The translations under genes and the position numbers were made by a program. Shown one piece after another: positions 1 to 9,830 of a stretch of DNA of 64,000 bases. The stretch is from contig JAKOGH010000721.1 of the NCBI GenBank assembly GCA_024811115.1, positions 496,001 to 560,000 on the forward strand. The letters run 5' to 3'. This stretch comes from Terana coerulea. Taxonomy: Eukaryota > Basidiomycota > Agaricomycetes > Polyporales > Phanerochaetaceae. The notes beneath the pieces are model-generated. The model searched no databases, was not told the DNA's origin, and was given only the letters and a program-made list of their open reading frames with translations. How positions within the stretch are numbered: the first letter of the stretch is position 1; every line of letters starts with the position of its first letter.

Positions 1-540
1 GAAACGACGCCGCTACTTCACCCCCTCAAAGTCGGAAGTGTTTCCCGAGAATAATGTAGCAGATGACGGCGAAGAGGACTTGTTTCCTGAGTCAAGTCAG
101 TCGCCACTCGCGTATCAAGGCTCACGGAGGGGCATGAACGAATGGAAGAAGGACGCAGGGGAGTACAAGGCTGCGAACGCCTTGCTGCATGACTTGCACG
201 CAGAGCAGAGGCATCGCAGCATATTTGCCACCGCTTCGTCACGCCTGTCCACGCAGTCACCTCATCCATCATTCGACCATCCTACGAAACAACTGAACCT
301 ACCCCATGCATCACCCGCTATGTACCACCCAATGGGCGCGTCGTCCGCCTTTCCGCCTGGAGACCCAAACCTCAGGGATGAAGCCGAAGTTGTTACTCAG
401 CGGTACGAAGAGGCGAATAAGTGCGTTTCAGGTTCTTACCATCTCTTGCTGTTGATTTACTTGCATCGGATAGGTTGTTACGCTCCTTGATGTTGAGCCG
501 AAGGCGAAGTCCAGATTACTCTCAAGACTCTTCAATTTAG
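1..540 (+). CDS. 3' end of an unidentified gene (5' end outside window)
   Basis: The reading frame is open from base 2 with no start inside the window, so the gene is truncated by the window edge. The last two exons are 1-420 and 474-540. They are joined by a 53-nt GT...AG intron (gtgcgt...ggatag), and the stop is TAG at 538-540. The visible part, about 162 residues, is hydrophilic and rich in Ser, Pro, Glu and Arg. It begins with a basic patch (KRRRYFTPSKSE), has an acidic stretch (ADDGEEDLFPE), and ends in a short helical, basic tail (RYEEANKLLRSLMLSRRR). No domain or family is recognised. It is convergent with frataxin. The exon joint is well supported because the frame closes cleanly; function is unknown. 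Confidence 0.55.
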
Positions 541-971
541 CCTCCAGAATTCTTCCGTGTATGGGCATCCTATTACCTGCGAACCATACGTGGCTCATAC
601 CTGCTTCGCACAGCCACATACGTGGATACCAGAGCTCCTTGTCCTTCCCCGGTTCATGTCATTCACGGACATTGTCAGCGTTACCTCTACATCGTTCTCA
701 GCCATTTTCCTAGTTTTTATCATGCATACAAATCAGCATTCTAGAATATTGTATACATATTATGGTACTCCGCTTTGCAAGTCTCCAGATGCACCATGAA
801 TAGATCACGCACTGTATACACAGGCCCTTGCTGACTGAAGTCAAACGCCTTTGTCACAAGTTCACAGCAAGCTGCAGCTGGCGCAAACCCGTCGTCGCCA
901 AAAAACGGAAGTCGTCTTGAACCGCCCCACTCATAGGATGATATAGAAAGCTGATCAAATGCGGGAGTAGG

Positions 972-1703
972 CTATGGTAGAAGGTTGGCAACTTTGTGCA
1001 CTTGGAGGTCGACTTCTTTGTCAAACACTTCGCTTAGTTCTGTGTTTAGCAGATCGCCCAAGGAGGTACCATCGCGGTGGTAAATCCAATCGTCTTGAGC
1101 TGGGACGTAGTCGTATCGTTTTGGCCCGCTTCAGACAAGTAGTCAGACCTAGCGCGTAACTTTACCTACTTGCGCGGCACATACCTGGTCGGCGAGGACA
1201 GCCATATTTGCTTATTTGGCGGCTGCTTGTTGATAACATATGTCCCATACTCGCCAAGTTTTAGCGTAAGGACTCCCGCTCTACCGCCCGCGTCTGTCAG
1301 CAGTTCAGGCAGCGTGAAGCACTGACACTCACGCTGTACTCGACTTCGTACTGGGAGTTGGCGGTCTCATCAACCAGGCTCTCTAACGAGTCTAGGAGTG
1401 CGTCCATGGCAGCGTCCGAATACTCATGGTACTGGTCAATCGACACAGTGCTCCTGGTTGCGAAAATACCAATGAGATGGAAGTAAGCAGGCAACAGCAT
1501 ACAAACCATACAGCAAGCATGCAAACCAACCTTTCGCTTACTTGAGTAGGGGGTGTTGCCAAGGACCTCCTATGAATACGTGAGGGGTCTGCGAAGATCG
1601 TACGGGGCACCTTCGTCGAAGCGGAGGTGAAGGCAGGGTAAACAACGCGTCGTGCGACTTTTAGGACGTGCTTGTGTATTCGAGAAGCACTTTGAGCAAG
1701 CAT
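972..1703 (-). CDS. YFH1: Frataxin, mitochondrial iron-sulfur cluster assembly protein
   Basis: Four exons on the minus strand: 1531-1703, 1333-1453, 1185-1280 and 972-1128. The N-terminus is an Arg/Ser/Ala-rich mitochondrial presequence. The acidic first helix ([20 protein letters not shown]) and the beta-sheet core follow, with the family signatures [17 protein letters not shown] and SGPKRYDY. The helix-2 region ([11 protein letters not shown]) ends the fold. Frataxin binds the Isu/Nfs1 complex and stimulates sulfur transfer for Fe-S synthesis in the matrix. The first intron is read with a GTTGGT donor; GTAAGC 11 nt upstream gives the wrong phase. After the second intron the frame needs one fewer C in the ccc run at 1274-1276, a likely homopolymer error. 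The identification is firm; the exact exon 1/2 joint is less so. Confidence 0.88.
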
Positions 1704-2292
1704 ATTTAGACGAAAGGTTCTGAGAACTATCAGTGAAGGACGTGTAGACGGTAGTGCATGTAGGATGAGAGTCTGACGTGAACGGAACGGAGTTGCTCGC
1801 TCGGATTGCGAGCGTGTGCGGTATAATGATGAGATGACTTAGGGTTAAGGTCAGCAACCGTTCACCTCCCTTCAGGTTTTCGAATATTGATCGAGTATTG
1901 AGCAGGGTCTCACGGGAGGCAAAAAGCAGAGGATTGGTATGTAAAGGGAATCTATTCAATCTGATGCATGTGAGTGTTAACTTCATCATAACGACGGTGG
2001 CATTTTTAGTATAAAGTCACTGAACTTTATAAATCACGAGCTCAAGAATGGTACACCTCGTCTGTTTCAAGAATAGCGGGGATGAAGCTTGAAGTTCCGT
2101 GAAACACAGCAAACATAACCAGTGTACCTCGAGTGTATGTATCCAGATGGGTCGCGGTCCAAATCATGTAGTGGTATTGACTTCATCGTAGTGATTTCGG
2201 TGTTTCTCGTCAAGTCCAGATGGGCATGCGTTGCCAAGATCACCTGTAAATGCCATGGAATTATCATGGCAAAACGTATGGGTACATCTACT
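1704..2292. other. Intergenic region between frataxin and rhodanese genes
   Basis: Both flanking genes are on the minus strand, so this 589-bp gap holds the frataxin promoter/5' UTR and the rhodanese 3' UTR. Short open frames on both strands show no protein-like composition. I see no tRNA, repeat or other recognisable element. Confidence 0.5.
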
Positions 2293-3027
2293 TCAGGTGG
2301 ACTTTGGGCCTTCCCTCGAGACCCAGTCCAGCCATGAGCCTTTGTAGTTCAGAAGACTATGGACGCGGACGTCAGTTCCGTGACAGCAACCCACTGAGCC
2401 CACTTCACTTACTTCGTGTATCCGTTGCGCTTCGCGATGTCGCAAGCAGAAGATGAACGTTTGCCGCTTCTGCAGTAGAATACCACCTCTTGGTTCTTCC
2501 GTGGCTTCTCCCAGCCAAAGCGGGCTTTGAAGGCTTCATGGTGAAGGTTAAGGGAGTTTGCGAGGACCGACAGCGGGAGGTTGACGGCGGAAGGAATAGA
2601 TCCTTGAAGCACTTCGTCTGGTTCTCGTACATCAATCAAGTATGCATCCTGCGAGAGGTTCAATCGAACGACTGAGTATGTGGTGGTTGAGGAAACTCAC
2701 TGGTCTCGGTTGTTCCGTTCTTGGCTTGAGCTCCTCGTACGTCAACTCCCTGGCATCCCAGTCTTTCTGGAGCGTATCCACCAGCTCCGCAGTATCCTTT
2801 TCCTTTCTTCCTTCGACACCGCAATGTCCGAGCCGTCTAGTGGAGCCGCATCCGAGGCAGCCTCTTCAGGCTTGGTCTCTTCCTGTCTTTGTTGTGGTGG
2901 ACTCAAAGCGAGCGAGTCTCGAGGCGATGAGTGCTCGATTAGCGGCGATTGGGGTGCGAGAGGTAGACCGCAAGATAGTACGGGGGACAGAGGACCGCAA
3001 CATGTTGAAAGACATCGTGGACAGCAT
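2293..3027 (-). CDS. Single-domain mitochondrial rhodanese (sulfurtransferase)
   Basis: Three exons: 2701-3027, 2413-2648 and 2293-2356, with GT...AG introns at 2649-2700 and 2357-2412. The product starts with a typical mitochondrial presequence (MLSTMSFNMLRSSVPRTILR). After an Ala/Glu-rich linker comes one rhodanese domain: YLIDVREPDEV, the active-site loop YCRSGKRSS with the catalytic Cys, and the closing NYKGSWLDW motif. It resembles yeast Rdl1/Rdl2 and human TSTD1 in having a single domain. The likely role is persulfide or thiosulfate sulfur transfer in mitochondria. The linker crosses frame twice; an extra T in the run at 2888-2890 and a missing T at 2798-2801 (plus strand) would restore one frame. 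A true pseudogene is less likely because presequence and catalytic domain are both intact. It lies next to frataxin on the same strand. Confidence 0.82.
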
Positions 3028-3164
3028 TCGCCTGCTCGACGTCTCTTACAGGTTGCCGCTGCGAGCGTTTACGACCAGTGTCTGCAATTATTGCGCGATC
3101 ACTGACGTGACGCGCATGTGGTTGCGGGGTCTATGTTTTCCACGTGCGGTCTTCCGGGTCCTTC

Positions 3165-3577
3165 ATGCGGCTTTTCGCCATTGGCTGTCGCAGAATTGCC
3201 TCACGACTCAGTCGTCTCTCTTCTCTCCTCACCAGTCTCACCACGGAACCGCCTGCAGCGACTACACCTCCTCTACCTCCTCGTCGTCCCCCATGGCTCG
3301 CTGCAATGCGAACGGATGGTGGCTTAGTATGAGCGGGAGCGTGCTGCTCAACAAGCTTGTACTGAGCTTTCATTGCTGATTTGCGCAACGATGACTGCGG
3401 TCTCACCGCTTTTCCTCTGTGCACACTTCAGCAGTGCGGAAGAGATATCACCATCCCCGCTGGCACTACTTAGTGCCCTTCAACGCTATCCTCGGGCCTG
3501 TTTTTATGGTGCGTCGCCGATTCTCTGCACTAACGCTTTCCATCGCCTGTAGACTCGGGTAGGGAACGTGCGAGCGT
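3165..3577 (+). CDS. Possible small mitochondrial protein, unidentified
   Basis: Tentative model. An ATG at 3165 opens an Arg/Ser/Leu-rich N-terminus (MRLFAIGCRRIASRLSRLSS) that looks like a mitochondrial presequence. After an intron ending near 3431-3434, an exon encodes RYHHPRWHYLVPFNAILGP and ends at a GT donor at 3509. A last short exon after the AG at 3551-3552 encodes TRVGNVRA and stops at 3575-3577. The start lies 137 bp from the divergent rhodanese start, so a shared promoter is plausible. The first donor is unclear: GTGGCT after position 3317 keeps frame, while GTATGA at 3328 does not. No family recognised. Chance ORFs cannot be excluded. Confidence 0.3.
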
Positions 3578-4041
3578 AGTTCTCCGAATCTGACCCTACC
3601 CTGGAGCTGTGCGCTGCCTGCACATCACAGCATATGGAAGTGTGTTGAAGCTTTGCACTTCCTTGCCCTCCGCGATGCAATCATGGCTAGGATTCGACAG
3701 CTGGACGATCGCCTTCACACTGGGCCCCAGCCATTCTCCGCACCTATGAATACTCACAAGCCAAATCGGGATCTACTGTCGCACGCTCGACTGTCATAAT
3801 ATCGTGTCGACTCATTCCAAGCATTTAGTGGTTCAAGAACGCTGTCTTGTGGATCGTACACTCACCTTCAAACTCTTCATTCGAGTTCGCCCCATTCGGC
3901 ATATTTGTCGTTGTTTGGCTCTGGCGATTGTTTTCGGCGCCCGATCTCGCTGCTCAGACTCTGTTGCGAAGACATACCAACGACCATACGACAAAGTCTT
4001 CCACTTCACCTGCAGTGTCCCACCTTCCTCCATCGACGCCT

Positions 4042-4755
4042 ATGTCTATGTCTATGAGCGATGATGGCACCTCCAACTCGACCGTCGAGGTTATGATGAC
4101 CCCTTGGCTCCATTTCATCGGCGGCGATAACCTGCTGTTCAAATCTTTGCATCCCTCCTCGCCTGGAGCCATCGCGGGAGCTTGCCTCATACTCGTCCTC
4201 CTCAGCATTTTCGATAGATGGATTTCTGCGATGCGCAGCGTTATTGAGACGCAATGGGCTCAAAGGTATGCTGATCCACAGATAGCACTTCGATTCCCTC
4301 AGCTAACGACTCTCGCACATTCAATCAGTGTTCGCGCCATGAGCAAGCCCAAGCTGAACAGAACTGATAGCACCGTCAGCCATGACTGTTCTTTGGGAGT
4401 CGGAGAAAGATGAGATTGTCGAGGGGCTTGTACTCGACGCGGGGCATGCGCTGCCCGAGCGCACACCCCTCCGTGGCTCTCGTGTGTCACGCATTGCGGC
4501 ACCCTTCATCGCATCCCACGACATCCCACGGGGCCTGCTCTTTGCGTTTCAGGCACTCATCGGCTACGCACTCATGCTGACTGTCATGTGGGTCTCACCC
4601 TGAGCTTCCTGTACGGCTCGTCGTATGGTACTAACTCATTCTGGTGCTCTAGGACCTTCCAAGCCGCGTACATCATCTCGATTGTGGCTGGCCTGGGAAT
4701 CGGGGAGGTTTTGTTTGGAAGGTTGGGGAGCGCGCAAGGTCACATTCCTCACTAA
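4042..4755 (+). CDS. Ctr-family copper transporter
   Basis: Exons 4042-4265, 4329-4587 and 4653-4755, with GT...AG introns. The N-terminus is Met/Ser-rich (MSMSMSDDG) with a further MM pair before the first membrane segment, as expected for extracellular copper-binding methionines. Transmembrane segment 1 is about AIAGACLILVLLSIFDRW. A basic cytosolic loop follows. Segment 2 carries the MxxxM copper-pore motif (MLTVM), and segment 3 has the GxxxG-type packing motif (GLGIGEVLFG). The protein takes up Cu(I) across the plasma or vacuolar membrane as a trimer. An in-frame ATG at 3847 would add a long extension; the later start fits the family better. The loop needs one fewer C at 4380-4381 to stay in frame, a probable homopolymer error. 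A BIM1-like copper protein lies 506 bp downstream on the same strand. Confidence 0.85.
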
Positions 4756-5261
4756 CGCGTCCCGGCCGGGCTCCAGCCCTTCGATGCGTCTCTTCGTTGC
4801 AAATTGCATCTGTGATTGACATATCTCATGTATTCCTTGTCGTTATATCCTTCTCTGTACACTGTAATGTTAGCCTCGGAGAGTGGGTGGAGAGTCCGTC
4901 CGTACCAATGAATGGCGTCTTTATTTCGCGCAGTGCCACAGCTATAGGGGAAGGTTTGGCGACAAAAGTCGCCCTATGCAATAGCAAAACATGAAGAGCA
5001 GACTGCTGTTGCCTTCGACGGTGGCCAGTCACAGTCTGTAGCACACAGTATGGTTCGACAGCCTCAGGAACTTGGCAGAGTAAGCGATCGCACGCTAGGA
5101 CGGGAGCAGCAAATAAAACCAAACATGGGTGAAAGAATTTTTTCGACGCCGAAGAGGGCAACCGCCCGTCCATTTAAGAACGAGCAACCACGACCCACTA
5201 ACCTTCCCTACCGCTCTACGGTTCACTCGGTCCTCGTCAATCCTCTTCAGGCTCAGACACC

Positions 5262-6076
5262 ATGCACTTCACTTCTGCAGTCGTTTCGGTGCTCTAACCA
5301 CCGCTGTCTCGGCTCACTTCAAGATGGCGTACCCCCCGCCCCGTGGAGTATTTGTTGAGGACAACGAGCCCAACTTTTGCGGTAGGTCACAGCCGGGACC
5401 TAGCTTGTAACGCATTATTCATTGAAACGGGTAATAGATGGTTACACGACCGCTGTACCTAATCGTACAGTGTTCCCGTTGAGCGGTGGTTTTCTTTCCC
5501 TCGATAGCGAGCACCCTAAGTGGACATGTCAGTAGCCTTTGGTGACTGTTTCCATCGCCTGCAATACTGAATGCTTTCACCAGTCGGGGTGCAGCTTTCA
5601 ACTGCTCCGAACCCCATCAGCTTCGACAACTTCACGGAGACCGCCGTCCCGTTCTTCCAGGTCACCGGAGAGGGCGACTTCTGCTTCCCCGTTGACTTGT
5701 CCAAAGTCAGCGGCCTCAAGGATGGAAGCAACGTCACGCTTCAGTTTACTTTCAGTGGGGGCGATGGCTCGCTCTACCAGGTATGGCTCACCGCTATTTC
5801 AGCCAAGAGCATGCTGCTGACCGCCGCCTCTCACAGTGCGCCGATCTCACCTTGAGCAGCACTGCTTCTATCGACAGCAGCGTCTCCTGCACCAACGCCA
5901 CCGGAGACAGCGTGCAGACTGTCTCCCAGTCTAGCACGGCGTCGTCTACGGCGTCGAGTACCAGCGGATCGTCCTCGCCCAGCGCGACACAGACTGGCAA
6001 CGCCGCTTCAGCAAACGCCGTCATGAGCTTCACTGGTATCTTTGGCGCTGTAGCGGCTGCTTTTGCTCTCCTCTGA
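5262..6076 (+). CDS. BIM1/X325-like secreted copper-binding protein (LPMO-like, GPI-anchored)
   Basis: Exons 5262-5381, 5438-5527, 5584-5780 and 5837-6076. The product has a signal peptide ending ...TTAVSA and then a mature N-terminal His in [11 protein letters not shown], the hallmark of the X325/BIM1 family. Other family features follow: [14 protein letters not shown], an internal His in SEHPKW (likely second copper ligand), [18 protein letters not shown], and [17 protein letters not shown] Ser/Thr-rich stalk and a hydrophobic tail (about [13 protein letters not shown]) indicate a GPI anchor. In Cryptococcus, BIM1 helps copper acquisition together with Ctr1; X325 proteins resemble LPMOs but lack polysaccharide oxidation. 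The signal peptide needs one more T in the ttt run at 5284-5286 to be continuous. The adjacency to a Ctr gene supports a copper-uptake role. Confidence 0.87.
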
Positions 6077-7313
6077 TTCACGAATACGACTTGATGCGTT
6101 GATGACCGGACACGACCGCCTGTATACAAAGTTGCGGAATAAAACCCATTTTTCGAAGTGTCTATCTCTGCTTGCCTGCATGGTCACATTGCACAACTCA
6201 ACGTTACTGTCAGAAAATGAGAATACTTCCTAGAGTATGTAGAGTATTGATATGATAATCTCGTGATATAATAATTTCGTCGTATGACTGGTGCACTGTT
6301 ACAGGGCAAAATTACCACATCCGTCGCTTAGCTACTATTACTCTCAAGCGCCCGGTGTGACCTATTTAGGCACGAGCTAAGCATTGTGGCGTCCACATGG
6401 AAGGCGCGCTAATCAGAGACCCGGATGTCCCGGCTTGCCCGCAGCGCCGCCACTCGACGTCGGCTCTTGGCCGCAACACTCACGTACTCCGCTTTACGTC
6501 CTAACGAGCTCAAACACGACTCTGAAGATAACCGTTACGCTGGCTTACAAGTTGTAGTCAGCTCTATGCTTTTGTGCCGAGGGGACTGGGTCACGCGAAC
6601 ACTCGTTGGCTTGTCGAGGGTAGGCAGAAGCTCGGGCAGTGCAAATCATGACCTTCGCGATCTTCAACAGAGCTATGATGATTTAGTTGCTTAAGCCTCA
6701 GCCTTGGTGGAACAAAGCGTTGTCTTGAGCCTCGCTGCTGCAAGCCCCTGAACAATATGGCGTTTCCTTATGACTAGGTCCGATCTCGATTAGTCACACA
6801 TGTTTCAAGATTTTCCGCTCAGATCCGTCAGCTCGTACGCGGCCCTCGGCGTGTACAAGGCGAATGAGAGCGTGCAGCTGGTGGCCCCGCCGCCGTCGGA
6901 CACCACCCTAGGGGTGCGTACGCTGTGACGCGTCACTTCGGGGCGGTGGCGGTCACGACTCAGTTCAACCGCCGCGCCGGGTACGTGGCCCTGTGCGTGG
7001 CCGCTGCGTGTTTCTGCTCGCGTCAGATCCACACAGGCTGCGCCTTCCCTAGATATATAGCTGCGCGAACGTGCTTGCAGGGCGGTACCTGCGGCCGCCT
7101 CGCCTCGCTTGTCCCCATCGCGCAGCATATCCGGATTCCGCATCCACGTCCCTCGATCAGCACAGCAACTCGCTCCCGCAGTGCTAAGAAACGCAGCCGG
7201 ACTTAAACCCGTCTCCTCAAGCCTGTTCCTCATCTATATCGCCCTCGCTTCCGACCTGCAGGCCTCACCTAGGCCCTACACGCGTTTCCCTCCTGCTGCT
7301 TCTGCTCCACACC
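6077..7313. other. Long intergenic region, no gene recognised
   Basis: This 1.2-kb stretch separates the copper pair from the next plus-strand gene. The first part is AT-rich (about 6200-6320). The part from 6800 to 7230 is GC-rich with open frames on both strands. A short G/C-ending frame at about 6823-6928 looks codon-biased but has no start or partner exon that I could find. It could be a gene relic. Confidence 0.4.
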
Positions 7314-7908
7314 ATGCTGTTCGACAAGAAACTCAGAAGGGAGGCCACACCTTGGGAAGTGGTGGAGTCGAGAGAAGTGTCTCCAATTTGTATGTGGGGT
7401 GAAGACGAGGGTAAGTTAGAGTTCACTGTAACCTCCTCGTCGCCGCAACTGAACATTTCATCACAGAAATAGAACTCCTTCGGATTCACGACTCGTCCCT
7501 TGCCGTCAAGGTTGTATACGACCTGCGAGGGTTCGAAGACCTGCGAAAGGCAGTGCAATCGGCAAGGCACCAGCTTATGCAAGAAGCTTTCCTGCTGAAG
7601 TACAACGTTCTGCTTTCAGAGGGGTGAGCATTTCCTTCGACAACTTTCTCGTCTAACTTCATTGACGTCTCCACAACAGATGGCAATGCACACTACTACG
7701 TCAGGGCAGCAAGTACCGTGTCGAAATCACATATAGCGGACGCCCTGCGCGCGCCCTCGGGAAGATTGCATCCCTTCCACAACCACCCTTTATTGCCATG
7801 CTGGACCACTACCAGCACAAGCTCCAACCTCCATCACCGCCGCCATCGCCGCGGCGAAGACTGTTCAGAACCTGGAGTCGGGCATCGTCGTCCTCGAGCA
7901 CCGAATAG
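7314..7908 (+). CDS. Conserved-looking protein of unknown function, three exons
   Basis: Exons 7314-7410, 7467-7623 and 7680-7908 join cleanly through two GT...AG introns (gtaagt...cacag, gtgagc...acag). The predicted protein is about 160 residues. It has a charged start (MLFDKKLRREATPWEVVES), a mixed alpha/beta-looking middle (IHDSSLAVKVVYDLRGFEDL), and a helical segment (VQSARHQLMQEAFLLKYNVL). It ends with a Pro/Ser/Arg-rich tail. There is no signal peptide or membrane segment. I do not recognise a family. The clean splicing and absence of frame breaks argue that the gene is real. Confidence 0.6.
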
Positions 7909-8371
7909 CTTCTGCTTTCACCCCTCATATATGTACGACTTTTAGTCAAGGATCAGTAGGCAGTGCGCAGTTGATCCACCAATATTTGGGTTGGCATGTA
8001 TTGTATCTGTACATTATGTTATTTACTCCATAGGGTATTTGAGTTGATAGTAAAGGGCATTAGTACCAATGTATAACATGTAAATGTAACTTTTTGTGAT
8101 ACATAATAGCATACAGGGTCTTTCGGAAACTCCCGCCGAGTACGCAAAAACGCACAGTGTGCACGCCGTGATAGTGACAATAACATAACGCTGCTGCGAT
8201 GAGGCGGCCTTGCGCGACACGTACAGCTAGATGCGCGTGGCAGACAGTGGGATACGCAGAACATGATGATACATTGTCAGTAAATATTACATACATTTGT
8301 CTTTGGGAAGCAGCATTCCCGGATAAATGTCCTGGGTCATTCCGTGGGTATCAACATAGACAAGCGTGATT

Positions 8372-9659
8372 TTACTCGGATTTCTCAATCTTGCTGCCTT
8401 CTCTTGCCGCGTAGCCGGTCCATGACTGGGAGCGTAACGGTAAGATAGAAAGTACGGGCACCACAACACAAATGCACATTACCTCATCGTAAAGTCCAAC
8501 CTTCTCCACTCCCATCAACTTGAGCCCGAGCCAGATAACGCCTGCAGTCATGCCGCTGCCGCAGCTCGCGACGACACTGCGCTTTCCCGCCCGCACGTCG
8601 TCAGCGTACTCCTTGCCGAGTGTTTCATCGAGAGTGGCCTGGAGAGCGCTGGGAGACGCCAGCACAGTGTACGTGATAGGGTCTCTTTGTGAGGCCGCCG
8701 TGTATGTCTTAGACTGGAGGAATGCGGTGAAAGGGAGGGACTTGGAGTACGGAATGTGCCCTGAGGACAACCCTTGCCGCGGTTCAGGGTCCTTGCCTAG
8801 CCATCTGTAGTGGAGTGTAATTTGGATGTTTTTGTGATTGGTTGAAATGAAAGCTTACCGTCCCTTTGAACGGGCATCCAACACTAGCTCGGCAGCTGAT
8901 TCGCTTGTTGGATCAAGTCCTGCGTTCTTTACAATCTGCTCGTAGCCTGCGCTCAACGTGTTAGGATAAACATTAGGATGCAGGTAATGAGAGCCTACTT
9001 CGAATCACGTCCTTATCCAGCTGAGGCACAGGGTACTGCGACTTTTCAACCTTCTTGGCTTCGCCAGCTTCGTGAGGACATCCATGTGCCTCCCAGTTTG
9101 GGAAACCACCATCCAAGATGCTCGACCGCTGGTGACCAAATGCACGGAACATGAACAGCGCGCGGGGCGAGGAGAACACACCATGAGCGTCATATCTATG
9201 ATGACATTGGGGATTCACTATCGGGGTCATTAATGGCGGCGACTGACACGTACAATACAACATGAGACTCAGGAGTTATGCCAAAGTTCTCTGAAGAGCG
9301 GTATATCAATACGGGTCCATGATGAAACCAGCGTATCTATGCATACCGCACGCCTTCGCGAAAGTCTCTGGGTCAGGCATCATATGCTTAAGTCCAAGCT
9401 CATGAGAGCTCGCGACCTCGTCCAAGTCCAGATATTGAGCTCCAGGAATATGTTGCTTGAGGAACTCCTCGCGTGCTTTGCGCGGAGAGTTGGGCATGTG
9501 CCAGCTCGCGTCCAGGATAGAGACCTCCTTAGGTTCCAGGTCCGAGAGCTGTCTCGGGGTCACCACAAGAGGGACATTGTCTCCAAAGCTGGAGACCATT
9601 CTGGCGGACAGAAAGCGGGGTAAAATGGCAGTAGAACGCCTCGCGAGCAGAGACAACAT
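8372..9659 (-). CDS. TUM1: Two-domain 3-mercaptopyruvate/thiosulfate sulfurtransferase (TUM1-like)
   Basis: Six exons: 9347-9659, 9254-9290, 8999-9195, 8859-8946, 8483-8804 and 8372-8425. The chosen ATG gives a presequence-like start (MLSLLARRSTAILPRFLSAR); a second Met 22 residues later could give a cytosolic form. The inactive N-terminal rhodanese domain contains VSILDASWHMPNSPRKA and HIPGAQYLDLDEVA, then RAFGHQRSSILDGGFPNW. The C-terminal catalytic domain carries SCGSGMTAGV, the CGSGxT loop typical of mercaptopyruvate sulfurtransferases rather than CRKGVT of true rhodaneses. It ends with YDESWTGYA. Known relatives (yeast Tum1, human MPST) relay sulfur for tRNA thiolation and make persulfide/H2S. 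The gene is divergent from VMA5 with only 171 bp between the two starts. No frame problems. Confidence 0.92.
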
Positions 9660-9830
9660 TGTGGTCGAGCGTGTCCAGAGTTCCACTCGGAAGCGCCCAT
9701 ATAGTCGCGTGAGACGCTCGTGCAAGGTGACTTCATCCTTCGCGGTGCAGCGCAACGGCTATCCGAGCCACCGTCAGCGTCCAGCTCATCCATCTCCTCG
9801 CTATCCTCGACGCCGGGCAATACATAGACA
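9660..9830. promoter_or_regulatory. Short bidirectional promoter, TUM1-like / VMA5
   Basis: Only 171 bp separate the divergent start codons of the sulfurtransferase and V-ATPase subunit C. Both promoters and 5' UTRs must therefore overlap. I see no clear TATA box. Confidence 0.6.

Noticed and set aside
3165..3332. GTATGA donor at 3328 for the possible mitochondrial gene
   Set aside because: It gives the wrong phase for the RYHHPRWHYLVPF exon; only the weaker GTGGCT donor keeps frame, so the gene is listed at low confidence.
2642..3379. 245-residue plus-strand ORF opposite the rhodanese presequence
   Set aside because: It overlaps the minus-strand rhodanese exons antisense and has no recognisable motifs.
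6805..7233. 142-residue minus-strand ORF in a G/C-rich block
   Set aside because: No family, low-complexity composition, and an equally long frame on the other strand.
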